A DNA stretch of 64,000 bases from Streptomyces viridochromogenes (GTDB lineage: Bacteria; Actinomycetota; Actinomycetes; Streptomycetales; Streptomycetaceae), in NCBI RefSeq assembly GCF_001270495.1, contig NZ_LGUR01000207.1:62001-126000 (forward strand). Reading direction: 5' to 3'. A program made the translations under genes and the position numbers. The notes under the pieces were generated by a model. The model saw only the letters and a list, made by a program, of their open reading frames with translations, did no database searches and was not told where the DNA came from. Below are positions 1 to 8,842 of this stretch, in pieces (position 1 is the first letter of the stretch; every line of letters begins with the position of its first letter).

Positions 1-7
1 GGCGGCG

Positions 8-838
8 ATGACCGACGCCGACATCCGCAAGGCAGCGGACACCCTCTTCGACGCCGAGCAGTCCGGCACCCCCTGTCCCCCCGTACGCGGCCTGCTCACC
101 GAGGGCGACGTGGCGTCGGCGTACGCCGTCCAACGGCTCAACATCGAGCGGCGGCTGCGGGACGGCCACCGTGTCGTGGGCCGCAAGATCGGTCTCACGT
201 CATCCGCCGTCCAGGCCCAACTCGGTGTCGACCAACCCGACTTCGGAGCCCTGTTGGCGGACATGGCGGTGCCGGACGGCGGTACGGTCCCGGCGGGACG
301 CCTGCTCCAGCCGAAGGTGGAGGCGGAGGTCGCGCTGGTCCTCGGCCGCGACCTGCCGTATCCGCAGACCACGGTCGCCGAGGTGATCCAGGCCGTCGAC
401 TTCGCGCTGCCCGCCCTGGAGATCGTCGACAGCCGGATCGCTGGCTGGGACATCAGCCTGGTGGACACCGTCGCCGACAACGCATCCTCGGGCCTGTTCG
501 TCCTCGGCACCGCGCCGGTCCCGCTGACCTCGGTGGACCTGCGCACCGTCCGGATGACCCTGCTCAGGGACGGCGAGCCGGTCTCCGAGGGCACCGGCCG
601 GGACTGCCTCGACGGTCCGCTCAACGCGGCCGTCTGGCTGGCGTCGACCCTGGCCGCCATGGGCGACCCGCTGCGCGAGGGCGACATCGTCCTGACCGGA
701 GCACTGGGCCCCATGGCCGTGGCGGCACCCGGCAGTCCCTTCGAGGCCCGCATCTCAGGTCTGGGCGGCGTCCGGGTCGGTTTCGCACCGGCTGCCTCAC
801 CGGGCGACGTACCGGCCGACAAGGAGAACGAACGATGA
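8..838 (+). CDS. mhpD: 2-keto-4-pentenoate hydratase
   Basis: 276 aa, fumarylacetoacetate-hydrolase fold. The enzyme adds water to 2-hydroxypenta-2,4-dienoate to give 4-hydroxy-2-oxovalerate in the lower meta-cleavage pathway. The family segments GRKIGLTS (about residue 58) and [10 protein letters not shown] (about 104), which carries metal-binding acidic residues, are visible. Its stop overlaps the next start by ATGA at 835-838, and the next two genes carry the next two pathway steps, so the role is well supported by context. The start lies 7 bases into the window, so the ribosome site and upstream operon partners cannot be seen. It could equally be the HsaE/TesE-type hydratase of steroid degradation; the sequence does not decide. 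Confidence 0.9.
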   Translation: MTDADIRKAADTLFDAEQSGTPCPPVRGLLTEGDVASAYAVQRLNIERRLRDGHRVVGRKIGLTSSAVQAQLGVDQPDFGALLADMAVPDGGTVPAGRLLQPKVEAEVALVLGRDLPYPQTTVAEVIQAVDFALPALEIVDSRIAGWDISLVDTVADNASSGLFVLGTAPVPLTSVDLRTVRMTLLRDGEPVSEGTGRDCLDGPLNAAVWLASTLAAMGDPLREGDIVLTGALGPMAVAAPGSPFEARISGLGGVRVGFAPAASPGDVPADKENER

Positions 839-1800
839 GCACCACACCCCCGGCCGCCCGCACCAAGGTCGCCGTCATCGGCTCCGGCAACATCGGCACC
901 GACCTGATGATCAAGCTCCTCCGGCTGTCGGAGGAACTGGAGATCGCCGCGATGGCCGGCATCGACCCCGACTCGGACGGCCTGGCCCGCGCCCGTCGTC
1001 TGAAGGTCGTCACCACGCACGAGGGCATCGACGGCCTGGTGGCGATGGACGAGTTCGCCGACGTCCGCATCGTCTTCGACGCGACCTCCGCCGGAGCCCA
1101 CCGCCGCCATGACCAAGTCCTGCGCGCGCACGGCCGCAGGGTCGTCGACCTCACCCCGGCCGCGCTGGGCCCCTACGTCGTCCCGCCGGTCAACGCCGAC
1201 GCCCACCTCGACGCGCCCAACGTCAACATGGTGACGTGCGGGGGACAGGCGACCATCCCGGTCGTCGCCGCGGTCAACTCCGTCACCCCCGTGCACTACG
1301 GCGAGATCGTCGCCTCCATCGCCTCCCGCTCCGCCGGGCCCGGCACCCGTGCCAACATCGACGAGTTCACCGAGACCACCGCGTCCGCGATCGAGAAGGT
1401 GGGCGGCGCGGCCCGCGGCAAGGCGGTGATCGTCCTCAACCCCGCCGAGCCTCCGCTGATCATGCGGGACACCGTCCACTGCCTCGTCGGTGACTGCGAC
1501 GACGCGGCGGTGGCCGCCTCCGTCGAGGCGATGGTGGCGCGTGTGCGGACCTACGTGCCGGGCTACCGGCTCAAGCAGAAGGTGCAGTTCGACCGGGTCA
1601 CCGCCGACGACCCGCTGCGCCGCCTGCTCCCACCGGACACCGAAGGCGGCGCCGTGAAGGTGTCGGTCTTCCTGGAGGTGGAGGGCGCCGCACACTATCT
1701 GCCCGCCTACGCCGGAAACCTGGACATCATGACCTCGGCCGCGCTGCGCACCGCGGAACGCATGGCCGCCCACATCTCCCCCGAGGCGGTGACCGCGTGA
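835..1800 (+). CDS. mhpF: acetaldehyde dehydrogenase (acylating)
   Basis: 321 aa. Converts the acetaldehyde or propanal released by the adjacent aldolase into the acyl-CoA, using NAD+ and CoA. The N-terminus has the Rossmann motif [10 protein letters not shown] (residues 17-26). The catalytic cysteine sits in [10 protein letters not shown] (about residue 130). Length is close to DmpF/MhpF. It overlaps both neighbours by 4 bases (ATGA before, GTGA after), so the three genes are translationally coupled. The aldolase and dehydrogenase of this family form a channelling complex, and the coupling fits equal production of the two. Confidence 0.93.
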   Translation: MSTTPPAARTKVAVIGSGNIGTDLMIKLLRLSEELEIAAMAGIDPDSDGLARARRLKVVTTHEGIDGLVAMDEFADVRIVFDATSAGAHRRHDQVLRAHGRRVVDLTPAALGPYVVPPVNADAHLDAPNVNMVTCGGQATIPVVAAVNSVTPVHYGEIVASIASRSAGPGTRANIDEFTETTASAIEKVGGAARGKAVIVLNPAEPPLIMRDTVHCLVGDCDDAAVAASVEAMVARVRTYVPGYRLKQKVQFDRVTADDPLRRLLPPDTEGGAVKVSVFLEVEGAAHYLPAYAGNLDIMTSAALRTAERMAAHISPEAVTA

Positions 1801-2813
1801 CCCCCACCCTGTATGTGCAGGACGTGACCCTGCGGGACGGCATGCACGCCGTCCGGCACCGCTACACGGTCGAGCAGGCCCGCATCATCGCCGGCGCGCT
1901 GGACGCGGCCGGCGTGGCGGCGATCGAGATCGCACACGGTGACGGGCTCGCCGGCTCCAGCATCACCTACGGCGTCGGCGCCCACACCGACTGGGAGTGG
2001 ATCGAGGCGGTCGTGGGCGCCGTACGCCAGGCCGTCCCAACCACCCTACTGCTGCCCGGCATCGGCACCCTGCACGACCTCAAGCAGGCCCACGCACTCG
2101 GCATCCGCTCGGTGCGCATCGCCACCCACTGCACCGAGGCCGACATCTCCGCCCAGCACATCGCCGCGGCCCGCGAGATGGGCATGGACGTGGCGGGTTT
2201 CCTGATGATGTCCCACCTGGCCGAACCCGCCGAACTCGCGCGCCAGGCCAAGCTGATGGAGTCCTACGGCGCCCACTGCGTCTACGTCACCGACTCCGGG
2301 GGCCGCCTCACCATGGACGGCGTACGCGACCGTCTGCGCGCATACCGCGACCTCCTCGGCCCGGCCACCGAACTCGGCATCCACGCCCACCACAACCTGG
2401 CCCTCGGCGTCGCCAACACCGTCGTCGCCGTCGAGAACGGGGTGACGCGTGTGGACGCCTCCCTGGCGGGGCAGGGCGCGGGCGCCGGCAACTGCCCACT
2501 GGAGGCGTTCATCGCGGTCGCCGACCTGATGGGCTGGAAGCACGGCTGCGACCTGTTCCCGCTCATGGACGCCGCCGACGACCTGGTCCGCCCGCTCCAG
2601 GACCGGGACGTGCGCGTCGACCGGGAAACCCTGACCCTCGGCTACGCCGGCGTCTACTCCAGCTTCCTGCGCCACGCCGAAACCGCCTCGCAACGGTACG
2701 GCGTCGACACCCGCGCCCTCCTCGTCGAGGTCGGCCGCCGCGGGATGGTCGGCGGCCAGGAGGACATGATCACCGACATCGCACTCGACCTGCTCGGCGG
2801 CAGCCGAGCCTGA
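1797..2813 (+). CDS. mhpE: 4-hydroxy-2-oxovalerate aldolase
   Basis: 338 aa, HMGL/DRE-TIM barrel aldolase. Cleaves 4-hydroxy-2-oxovalerate to pyruvate and acetaldehyde. The N-terminal motif [13 protein letters not shown] holds the conserved Arg-Asp pair, and the [12 protein letters not shown] segment (about residue 198) holds the metal-binding histidines. GTG start inside the GTGA overlap with the dehydrogenase stop. It is the last gene of the visible operon; 167 bases without a gene follow. The partner of DmpF/MhpF, or of HsaF if the pathway is steroidal. Confidence 0.93.
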   Translation: MTPTLYVQDVTLRDGMHAVRHRYTVEQARIIAGALDAAGVAAIEIAHGDGLAGSSITYGVGAHTDWEWIEAVVGAVRQAVPTTLLLPGIGTLHDLKQAHALGIRSVRIATHCTEADISAQHIAAAREMGMDVAGFLMMSHLAEPAELARQAKLMESYGAHCVYVTDSGGRLTMDGVRDRLRAYRDLLGPATELGIHAHHNLALGVANTVVAVENGVTRVDASLAGQGAGAGNCPLEAFIAVADLMGWKHGCDLFPLMDAADDLVRPLQDRDVRVDRETLTLGYAGVYSSFLRHAETASQRYGVDTRALLVEVGRRGMVGGQEDMITDIALDLLGGSRA

Positions 2814-2980
2814 CAGCGCCTCGGCCGTCACCCCGCCGCCCGGCGCCGACGACGCGATACTCGCGGGCTCCAGCAAGCTCACGTTCATCGCGAACCGCTC
2901 ACCCTCCGGTTCACGCTGCCACCGCTGTCCGTACGAGCCAGATGAACAGACACATCACCTCACTCACGGGAGACCTCTCA

Positions 2981-3520
2981 ATGCCGAACCCCACCCGTAA
3001 GACCCTCGTCATACTCGCCCATCCGCACTTGTCGGAGTCCAAGGTGAACGCCGCACTGGTCGATGGCCTGCGCGGGGTGGAGGGCATCACCGTCAACGAT
3101 CTCTACGCCCGGTACTCGGACTTCCGTATCGACGTGCCCCATGAACAGCGGCTGTTGCTCGACCATGACGCGGTGGTCCTGCAGTTTCCCCTCTACTGGT
3201 ACTCGATGCCCGCCCTGCTCAAGCAGTGGTTGGATGTCGTGCTGACCCGCGGGTGGGCCTATGGGCCCGGCAGCAGTGCGCTGCACGGCAAGACACTGCG
3301 GCTCGCCGTCTCGACCGGCAGCGTCGCAGACGCCTACCTGCCCGACGGGCCGCACCGCCACACCATGACCGAGTTGCTGCGGCCCATGTTGACCTGGGCC
3401 TATCCCACCGGTATGACGCCCGCGGAGCCGCTGATCGTCCACGGCGCCGGCCGAGGACTGGACGCCGAGACGCTCGCCCTCCATGCCAAGCGGTACCGCG
3501 AGGCACTCATGGCGGGCTGA
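2981..3520 (+). CDS. NAD(P)H oxidoreductase, flavodoxin-like fold (KefF/MdaB type)
   Basis: 179 aa. The N-terminus KTLVILAHPHLSESKVNAAL is the typical beta1-loop-helix of the NAD(P)H quinone reductase/KefF family. QFPLYWYSMPALLKQWLD (about 68-85) is the family flavin and dimer segment. GWAYGPG and the late FAD/FMN contacts are present. The ATG is preceded by GGGAG at 2968-2972 with suitable spacing; the open frame continues far upstream but that part is low-complexity and not coding-like. Substrate unknown, quinones or similar electrophiles likely. Confidence 0.85.
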   Translation: MPNPTRKTLVILAHPHLSESKVNAALVDGLRGVEGITVNDLYARYSDFRIDVPHEQRLLLDHDAVVLQFPLYWYSMPALLKQWLDVVLTRGWAYGPGSSALHGKTLRLAVSTGSVADAYLPDGPHRHTMTELLRPMLTWAYPTGMTPAEPLIVHGAGRGLDAETLALHAKRYREALMAG

Positions 3521-3523
3521 CAG

Positions 3524-3745
3524 TTGATGGTGCTGCCCGAGGAACAGAACCAGGGGATCGGCCGAATGCTGCACGACGCCACGCTCGACGGCCGGGCCGA
3601 GCCCCGGACGACGCCGACGTGCGTCGTGGACAACCAGCCTGCCCACGACGCCTACCTACGCTGGGGCTCCCAGACCATGGGACAGATCAAGCACGCCCCC
3701 GCGTCCCCCCTCTACGACGCCATGGTCCTCATCCTGCGCCGGTAA
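3524..3745 (+). pseudogene. C-terminal remnant of a GNAT acetyltransferase
   Basis: 73 codons remain. VLPEEQNQGIGRMLHDATLD is the acetyl-CoA binding motif A (Q-x-x-G-x-G) of GNAT enzymes, and NQPAHDAYLRWGSQTMG is the usual C-terminal N-x-x-A-x-x-x-Y segment. The N-terminal half of the fold (about 70 residues) is missing, so it should not be an active enzyme. It begins 3 bases after the previous stop, and there is no clear ribosome site of its own. First of several gene remnants in this stretch. Confidence 0.6.
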
Positions 3746-3798
3746 CCGCGCGGGAGGGGTGCTGACGGGATGCTAGAAGCGCAGGGCCGACCCGATTG

Positions 3799-4111
3799 TC
3801 AGTGGTCCCGCCCACTCATGCCTTGTCGCTCAAGCTGTACGAGGGTCTTCCTGCTGAAGAGGTCGGCCAGCTTGCCCCAGATCGGAGTAGTGGCCGTCGT
3901 GGTGAGGAGCGTGGCGGTGCACGACCCACGCGTACTGGTCCCGCGACCCGTGCACCGCTCGGATCATCTCCGGCAGAGCAGTCGAGACGATCGTGCTGCT
4001 GAGCGTCGAGACGAACAGGGCGAGCAGTAGACCGCTGAGGGCTTTCAGCATCTGGCCGCGCGACGTGACCGGCGTGTCTGCGGGCTCGGGCTGCTTCAGA
4101 GCACGGTTCAT
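3799..4111 (-). pseudogene. MFS drug-efflux transporter N-terminus, frameshifted and truncated
   Basis: Residues LLALFVSTLSSTIVSTALPEM match the first membrane helix of DHA2 (EmrB/QacA-like) transporters. After DQYAWVV the reading frame is lost. One base further (near 3925) it continues in another frame as TATLLTTTATTPIWGKLADL then FSRKTLVQL, the second helix and motif A region of the same family. That frame stops at TGA 3801-3799, so about 400 residues are gone. The start overlaps the upstream gene by ATGA at 4108-4111. The divergent TetR gene at 4538 was probably its regulator. Confidence 0.75.
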
Positions 4112-4491
4112 CGCCCCAGCCCTCGCTCGCTGTTCGGGCGCCGCTTCACCACGGATCCCCCGATCGTGTCGGCGCCGGAGGGGAGCGCCTTGAAAGGGCC
4201 CCTGGCCGGCAGCCGCGCATCCTCGCCGTAGCGGTGGCCGTGGGTGACGACCTCGCCGCCGGGCTGGACTCCGAGCATGCGGTCGTCATCGGCCCCCTTA
4301 CTGCTGGCGTTGCCGCCCTCAACCCGTTGGCCCGCCGTGGCGGCTCCACGCAGGAGTTCGAGCTGGATCGTGGTCACAAGGTCTCCGTAGGACGGGTACG
4401 CCCGGCGCCCGGGCGGGCACGTCCAGATTTCGGCGTCGGTACCGCATGGATGCGGCCACCGTAACCTCGCCGCACCTAAAAATGTAAGCAT
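4108..4491 (-). CDS. hypothetical protein coupled to the broken MFS gene
   Basis: Up to 127 codons; I do not recognise the product. The 3' end overlaps the MFS start (ATGA), which argues that this was a real first gene of a two-gene unit divergent from tetR. The far N-terminus is doubtful: the ATG at 4491 lies in the AT-rich promoter-like tract. A later start near GTDAEIWTC is possible. The frame may itself be a remnant, given that its partner is broken. Confidence 0.3.
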   Translation of the reverse strand: MLTFLGAARLRWPHPCGTDAEIWTCPPGRRAYPSYGDLVTTIQLELLRGAATAGQRVEGGNASSKGADDDRMLGVQPGGEVVTHGHRYGEDARLPARGPFKALPSGADTIGGSVVKRRPNSERGLGR

Positions 4492-4537
4492 GTTTCTATA
4501 TTGAGACAGGTGCCGGGGCCCGCCCTATGCTCGACCT

Positions 4538-5161
4538 GTGACAAAGCAGGCGAAGACAGCGAGCAGTGGGGCCCGCGGCCCCCGGGGGTCCTACGCGAAG
4601 ACCGGCGAGGTGCGGCAGAAGATTCTCGACGCCTGCGTCGAGGCATTCGGCGCCGGAGGCTTCCACGGCGCCACCATGAAGGACATCGCAGAGCGGGCCG
4701 GCATCAGCCAGACCGGCCTGCTGCACCACTTCGGCAGCAAGGCGGAACTACTCGTCGAGGTACTCGCCGCACACGAGCGGGAGACGGCCGCGATCGTCCG
4801 GGAAGCCGATGACCTGGATGTACTGCGGACTCAACTGCGAGTCGCGCACGCCAACGAGGCCCGACCCGGGCTGATCCAACTGCACAGCATCATCTCGAGC
4901 GAGGCCACGGCCGGCGAGCATCCCGCTCACGAGCTGTACCGGGCCCGCTACGACAGCCTACGCCTGCACCTGACCCGGATCTTCGCCGAGTTGCGCGGTC
5001 GCGGACGCCTGAAGGTGGACACAAGGCCGGAAATCCTCGCGAACCTGCTCATCGCAGTCATCGACGGACTCCAGATCCAGTGGCTGTACAACCCGGGCGC
5101 GGTGGACGTGTCGACAGGCATCGAGGCCTTCCTCGCAGGGGTCGTCGACGACGAGGCCTGA
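4538..5161 (+). CDS. TetR/AcrR family transcriptional regulator
   Basis: 207 aa, GTG start. The N-terminal helix-turn-helix is clear: ILDACVEAFGAGGFHGATMK, then DIAERAGISQTGLLHHFGSK (about residues 29-70). The C-terminal ligand domain is of the TetR_C type with the late segment NLLIAVIDGLQIQWLYNP. It is divergent from the 4491/4111 genes across a short AT-rich gap (4492-4537), the natural place for its operator. The drug pump it probably controlled is now a pseudogene, so it may be an orphan or may act on the region downstream. Confidence 0.9.
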   Translation: MTKQAKTASSGARGPRGSYAKTGEVRQKILDACVEAFGAGGFHGATMKDIAERAGISQTGLLHHFGSKAELLVEVLAAHERETAAIVREADDLDVLRTQLRVAHANEARPGLIQLHSIISSEATAGEHPAHELYRARYDSLRLHLTRIFAELRGRGRLKVDTRPEILANLLIAVIDGLQIQWLYNPGAVDVSTGIEAFLAGVVDDEA

Positions 5162-5165
5162 GAAC

Positions 5166-5181
5166 TTTCATGCGACTGAAA
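5166..5181. promoter_or_regulatory. small palindrome TTTCA-N6-TGAAA after tetR
   Basis: TTTCATGCGACTGAAA, a 5-bp inverted repeat starting 4 bases after the tetR stop. It lies just upstream of the larger 20-bp hairpin and of a ribosome site with ATG at 5282. It could be part of a promoter/operator for whatever gene once began at 5282. Weak evidence on its own. Confidence 0.25.
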
Positions 5182-5192
5182 ACGTGTGTTAG

Positions 5193-5243
5193 CGTCCACC
5201 TCAATCTCGAAACACGAATCCAATTTCGAGATTGAGGTGGACG
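5193..5243. repeat. perfect 20-bp inverted repeat with 11-base loop
   Basis: Left arm 5193-5212 and right arm 5224-5243 are exact reverse complements; the loop is 5213-5223. The arms are only about half GC, unusual for a terminator in this genome, and no T-run follows. Position fits either a tetR terminator or an operator for a gene starting at 5282. The perfection of a 20-bp arm suggests selection or a recent origin, for example an insertion-element end. Confidence 0.85.
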
Positions 5244-6135
5244 GTTCGCCGATCACGCACGCGCAGTCAAGGAGACCTCACATGCCTCGTTCTCGGCCAT
5301 CCGAGGCTCACGCCCCGGCCGAGACATCCGCTGCGTCTGCGCCGTTGGCCCAAACCGCCGCGCCCGCCCAGAGTGCGGTCCACGATGTGACCTCGTTCGG
5401 TACCGGTCTGCGGCGAAGGCCCCGAACCGGCCGCCCGGCTCTCCGTCGGCTTCGTCGGCGCGTGACCCCAGCCGCACCCGGCGCGGCGGCCGCCGGCGAA
5501 CACTTCCCCGGCCACTGCACATCCGAAGGCGCAGGCGATCAAGCCATCGAGCGGATCGGCCGACGTCCCTTCCTCGGCGAGCACCTTGCCGACACATATC
5601 GAAGACACCGGCGGCGCCCCCGCTAAAGGCCGCCGCAGACTTCGTCCGGGCGTGGCCGACCTGCGTGCCCGCGCGTCGGCGAGACCGGGATCCGGCTCCT
5701 CGTCGGCGATTGAGCGAGCCACGAGCGTGCACCTGGTCCGCCGCGTCTCGATCGCTCGACTCCCGATAGTGGTCTCCCCGGCGAGCATCTACGTGAAGTC
5801 GAGGAAGCGGCTTGAGCGCACGGTGCCTGATGGCCGCGGCGGCATCGATGGCGGAGGGGCACGGAGACGGTCGCAGCCTGCGGCTACGACATCCTCGGAC
5901 GCCGCGCCCCTGACCATCGCCGAACACTGAGACGGCGGCACGCCGACCCCGGAGATGACAGCCGCCATCCCCCCGGCGGCAGAACGAAAGGCGCCCGCGC
6001 TCACCGGAGCACTGCTCACCTCAAGGCCCCCGATTCGGCCACGAGTCGACCATGACCACGGTGCTCGTCCACGGCCACCTCCCACCGGCCCCGGCCGCCC
6101 GCGCCGCGAGCCCGGAACAGACAGAGAAGCGAAAC
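5244..6135. other. about 890 bases without a convincing gene; decayed coding sequence likely
   Basis: A good ribosome site (AAGGAG, 5270-5275) precedes ATG 5282, and the frame opens as MPRSRPSEAHAPAETSAA. After about 45 codons it turns arginine-rich (RRRPRTGRPALRRLRRR) as if shifted, ending at 5626. Another frame then looks more coding-like (about 5500-5930, ending at 5930). I recognise no family in any frame. Near the end, ATG 6052 begins MTTVLVHGH, like the first strand of an alpha/beta hydrolase, but runs straight into the esterase leader. Best read as remnants of one or two dead genes. Confidence 0.4.
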
Positions 6136-7557
6136 ATGACCACAAGGAGACGGACAACCTTGAACGGCAGGCGCGTGAGGATCCCCGCGGCACTCGCTCT
6201 GGGGGCGGTGATGGTCTTCGGATGCAGTCACCCTCCCGCCCAGACAGCCCAGACAGCCGTGGCAGCCCACACCGAAACCGGCATCGCGCTGGTGAATCAG
6301 AAGCGACTCTCGCCGCGGCTCAGCGAACTGATCTTCGCCTCGCCCGCTCTCGACGGCACGACCAAGGTGCGCGTACTGCTCCCCCGTGGCTACGACGCGG
6401 AGAAGAGGCGCCGTTACCCCGTGCTGTACCTCTACCACGGTGGCGGGCAGAGCGCTTCGAGCTGGACACAGGACGGTGCAGCGGAAGAGATCACGGCCGG
6501 CCTGCCCGCGATCGTGGTGATGCCGGACGCCGGCTCCACCCAGTGGTATGCCGACTGGTGGAACAACGGCCACCGCGGCCGACCGATGTGGGAGACCTTC
6601 CACATCAACAGGCTCCTCCCATGGGTCGACGAGCACTACCGCACGATCCCCGAGCGCGGGGCGCGGGCTGCCGCCGGACTGTCGATGGGCGGGTTCGGGG
6701 CCGTCTCGTACGCCGCCCGGCACCCCGACCTCTTCGGTGCCGTCGGCTCGTTCTCCGGAGACGTCGACCACCAGAACGTCAAGATGCGCACCATCATCGA
6801 GCAGCTCCACCCCTCCCTCTGGGGCCCGTGGGCGACGCAGGAAGTCCGCTGGCGCGGGGACAACCCCTGGGACCTGGCGGCCAATCTGGCCCACACGGAC
6901 GTGTCCCTGTACACGGGCAACGGCCGGCCTCGACAGGACGGCGATGCCGTGGACCCCACGGAACAGAGAATCCGGCAGGAGAACGTGTCCTTCCACGAGC
7001 GCCTGCTGGACCTCGGTATCCGGCACCGGTGGCACGACTACGGACCCGGCAGCCACACATGGCCTCACTGGCAGGCCGACCTCCGAGCCTGGATACCGCA
7101 CCTGAAGGCCTACTTCACCCGCCACGCGCAGCACCGCGCCACTCCCCGGTCATTCACCTTCTCGTCGATCAGGCCGCAGTACAGCGCCTACGGCTGGACC
7201 GTACGGATGCAGCGGAACGTCACCGAGTTCAGCGCACTGGAGGTGGCCCGTAAGCGCCGCTTCACGGTGGTCGGGAACGGCTCGGCCACGGTACTGACGC
7301 CCTCACTGGCTCGACCGGGCGTGCACTATCACGTCACCGTCCGCGACCGCAATGGCTCTTCGGTGCGCCTTGCGACCGCCGACGCCCAGGGGCGCTTGAC
7401 CATTCCTCTCGCGCTGGGCCCTGGCAACCCGCACCAGCAGTACTCGCCGCAGGCCGACACGGCAAGTACGGGCCCCAGCTCTGACGACGTGCCGTTCCAC
7501 GCCAGGGGCAACGGCTCCCGCTTCTATCGGGCCGAGGTGACGATCCTCCCGCGTTGA
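6136..7557 (+). CDS. secreted esterase/lipoprotein, antigen 85-like alpha/beta hydrolase
   Basis: 473 aa from ATG 6136 (GAGAAGCG just upstream); an in-frame ATG at 6052 exists but lacks a signal context. Residues 16-30 form a short signal with lipobox-like VFGC (Cys30), so probably a lipoprotein. The Esterase-D/mycolyltransferase fold is clear: VRVLLPRGYD, PVLYLYHGGG (oxyanion region), nucleophile in GLSMGGFGA, late histidine in GPGSHTWPHW. A beta-rich extension of about 120 residues follows the catalytic domain. Substrate unknown; acyl esters outside the cell are likely. Confidence 0.82.
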   Translation: MTTRRRTTLNGRRVRIPAALALGAVMVFGCSHPPAQTAQTAVAAHTETGIALVNQKRLSPRLSELIFASPALDGTTKVRVLLPRGYDAEKRRRYPVLYLYHGGGQSASSWTQDGAAEEITAGLPAIVVMPDAGSTQWYADWWNNGHRGRPMWETFHINRLLPWVDEHYRTIPERGARAAAGLSMGGFGAVSYAARHPDLFGAVGSFSGDVDHQNVKMRTIIEQLHPSLWGPWATQEVRWRGDNPWDLAANLAHTDVSLYTGNGRPRQDGDAVDPTEQRIRQENVSFHERLLDLGIRHRWHDYGPGSHTWPHWQADLRAWIPHLKAYFTRHAQHRATPRSFTFSSIRPQYSAYGWTVRMQRNVTEFSALEVARKRRFTVVGNGSATVLTPSLARPGVHYHVTVRDRNGSSVRLATADAQGRLTIPLALGPGNPHQQYSPQADTASTGPSSDDVPFHARGNGSRFYRAEVTILPR

Positions 7558-7768
7558 GATCCGTCGCTTCGCCCGCCGAGTCAGAGGCGGAGGGGGACAC
7601 CACAGCCGGGCAGTCGTTCCGTACGACGGACCACCCGCCGTGCCGGGTGCTGGGCCGTTGCGGGCACGGGACTCCGGCCGGCGCCCCCAGGTGCTGTCAT
7701 CGCGAAGTTCTCCGTCGCGGACAGACGTGTTCCACGCGATCCGCAGAGTGCTTCGGGATCGATCTGGC

Positions 7769-7808
7769 CGGACCTCGTCCAGGGGCCGCCGTCCTTGGAC
7801 GAGGTCCG
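7769..7808. repeat. 13-bp perfect inverted repeat
   Basis: Arms 7769-7781 and 7796-7808 are exact reverse complements around a 14-base loop. It lies in the 300-base gap (7558-7860) between the esterase and the oxidoreductase fragment, where I see no gene. It could be a terminator for the esterase, although it is 210 bases downstream, or a scar of the rearrangement. Confidence 0.5.
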
Positions 7809-7860
7809 ACACTCCGGGATCCAGGCTCTCGTCCGCGTCCTCGTGGATCACGGGCCCCTC

Positions 7861-8737
7861 CGGTGGCGCTGTCGCTCTGGTCGGCGACGATCCGGGAGCC
7901 AAGTCGTCCAGCGTGCCGTGTGCCAGCGAGGCTTCGCTCGCGGACCTGGCGATCCCGACGCTGTACCCGGCCGATGCGCAGGATGTCCTGGACTTCGGGC
8001 TGCACGCGCAGTTCCTCTCCCGGTTCAGCGGCCTGTGGTCGGGCCTGAAGATCACCACCCCGGTCGCGGACGCGGCGTCCACCGCCGTCGTGGCACGCGA
8101 TCGGATCTCGGTTGTGGAGGGCGACATCGGCGCCGGCACGCACAAGCCGAGCTCGATGCTCCTGGGCGCCCAACTCATGGCGCTCGAGCGCAGCCTGCAC
8201 GAAGTCCGGCTCCCCCGCGCCGTGGAGTACGCCCGGCTCAACCGCCTCAATCACGTGGTCCAGCGCGGGTCGTCGGACAGGATCGGCATCCTGACGTCCG
8301 GCAAGACCTATCTCGACGTCCGCGAGGCCCCCCGCATGATCGGTCTCACCGATGAGGATCTCGCACGATACGGCGTCAGGATCCTCAAGCTCGGCATGAT
8401 CTTCCCCCTCGAACGTGACGCCGTCATCGAGTTCGCGGACGGCCTCGACCAGGTGGTCGTCGTCGAGGAGAAGCGGCCGTTCCTCGAACCCGCCGTCAAG
8501 GAGATCCTCTTCGGCCGCTCCCATGCCCCGTTCGTCCACGGCAAGCAGGACAAGGAAGGGCGGTCGCTGTTCGGCCGCTCAGGGGAGCTCGACGCGGACA
8601 GCATCGCCGCCGGGCTGTCCAGGGTGCTCGCTGCGCTCGGCGTCGAAGCCGCCCGTGCGTGGCGTCAACGGCCCAGGGCCCGTGCGGCGTTGTCGCTGCC
8701 GCTCCTGGCCCGCAGCCCCTACTACTGTTCGGGGTGC
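7861..8737 (+). pseudogene. indolepyruvate ferredoxin oxidoreductase, internal fragment
   Basis: From GGAVALVGDDPGAKSSSVP through IPTLYPADAQDVLDFGLHAQ and DRIGILTSGKTYLDVREAPR to ARSPYYCSGC the protein follows the large TPP/iron-sulfur indolepyruvate (2-ketoacid) ferredoxin oxidoreductases of actinobacteria. Family members are about 1150 residues; only some 290 from the middle remain. The upstream frame (7640-7860) does not match the family. The C-terminus is lost at the CxxC cluster, where the sequence switches to an SDR fragment on the other strand (about 8730). Non-functional. Confidence 0.75.
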
Positions 8738-8842
8738 CGTGCTTGGAGGCGGTGTAGGCAGCGCCCGCCGCGCTGCCGCGCAGGCCCGCCTCGGAGGCGG
8801 TGAAGACGATCGAGCCGCGTTTGGCGGCGAGCATGTCGTAGG
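8725..8842 (-). pseudogene. SDR family oxidoreductase fragment
   Basis: The reading AAKRGSIVFTASEAGLRGSA then AYTASKHG is the catalytic strand and Y-x-x-x-K helix of short-chain dehydrogenases (active-site Ser, Tyr and Lys all visible). Only about 37 residues exist. It is joined in frame to the end of the SMP-30 fragment and abuts the oxidoreductase fragment of the opposite strand. A rearrangement scrap. Confidence 0.6.

Noticed and set aside
1997..2980. Upstream extension of the oxidoreductase frame to 1997
   Set aside because: The added sequence is a shadow of the aldolase gene and is Arg/Pro-rich; a ribosome site and family start fit ATG 2981.
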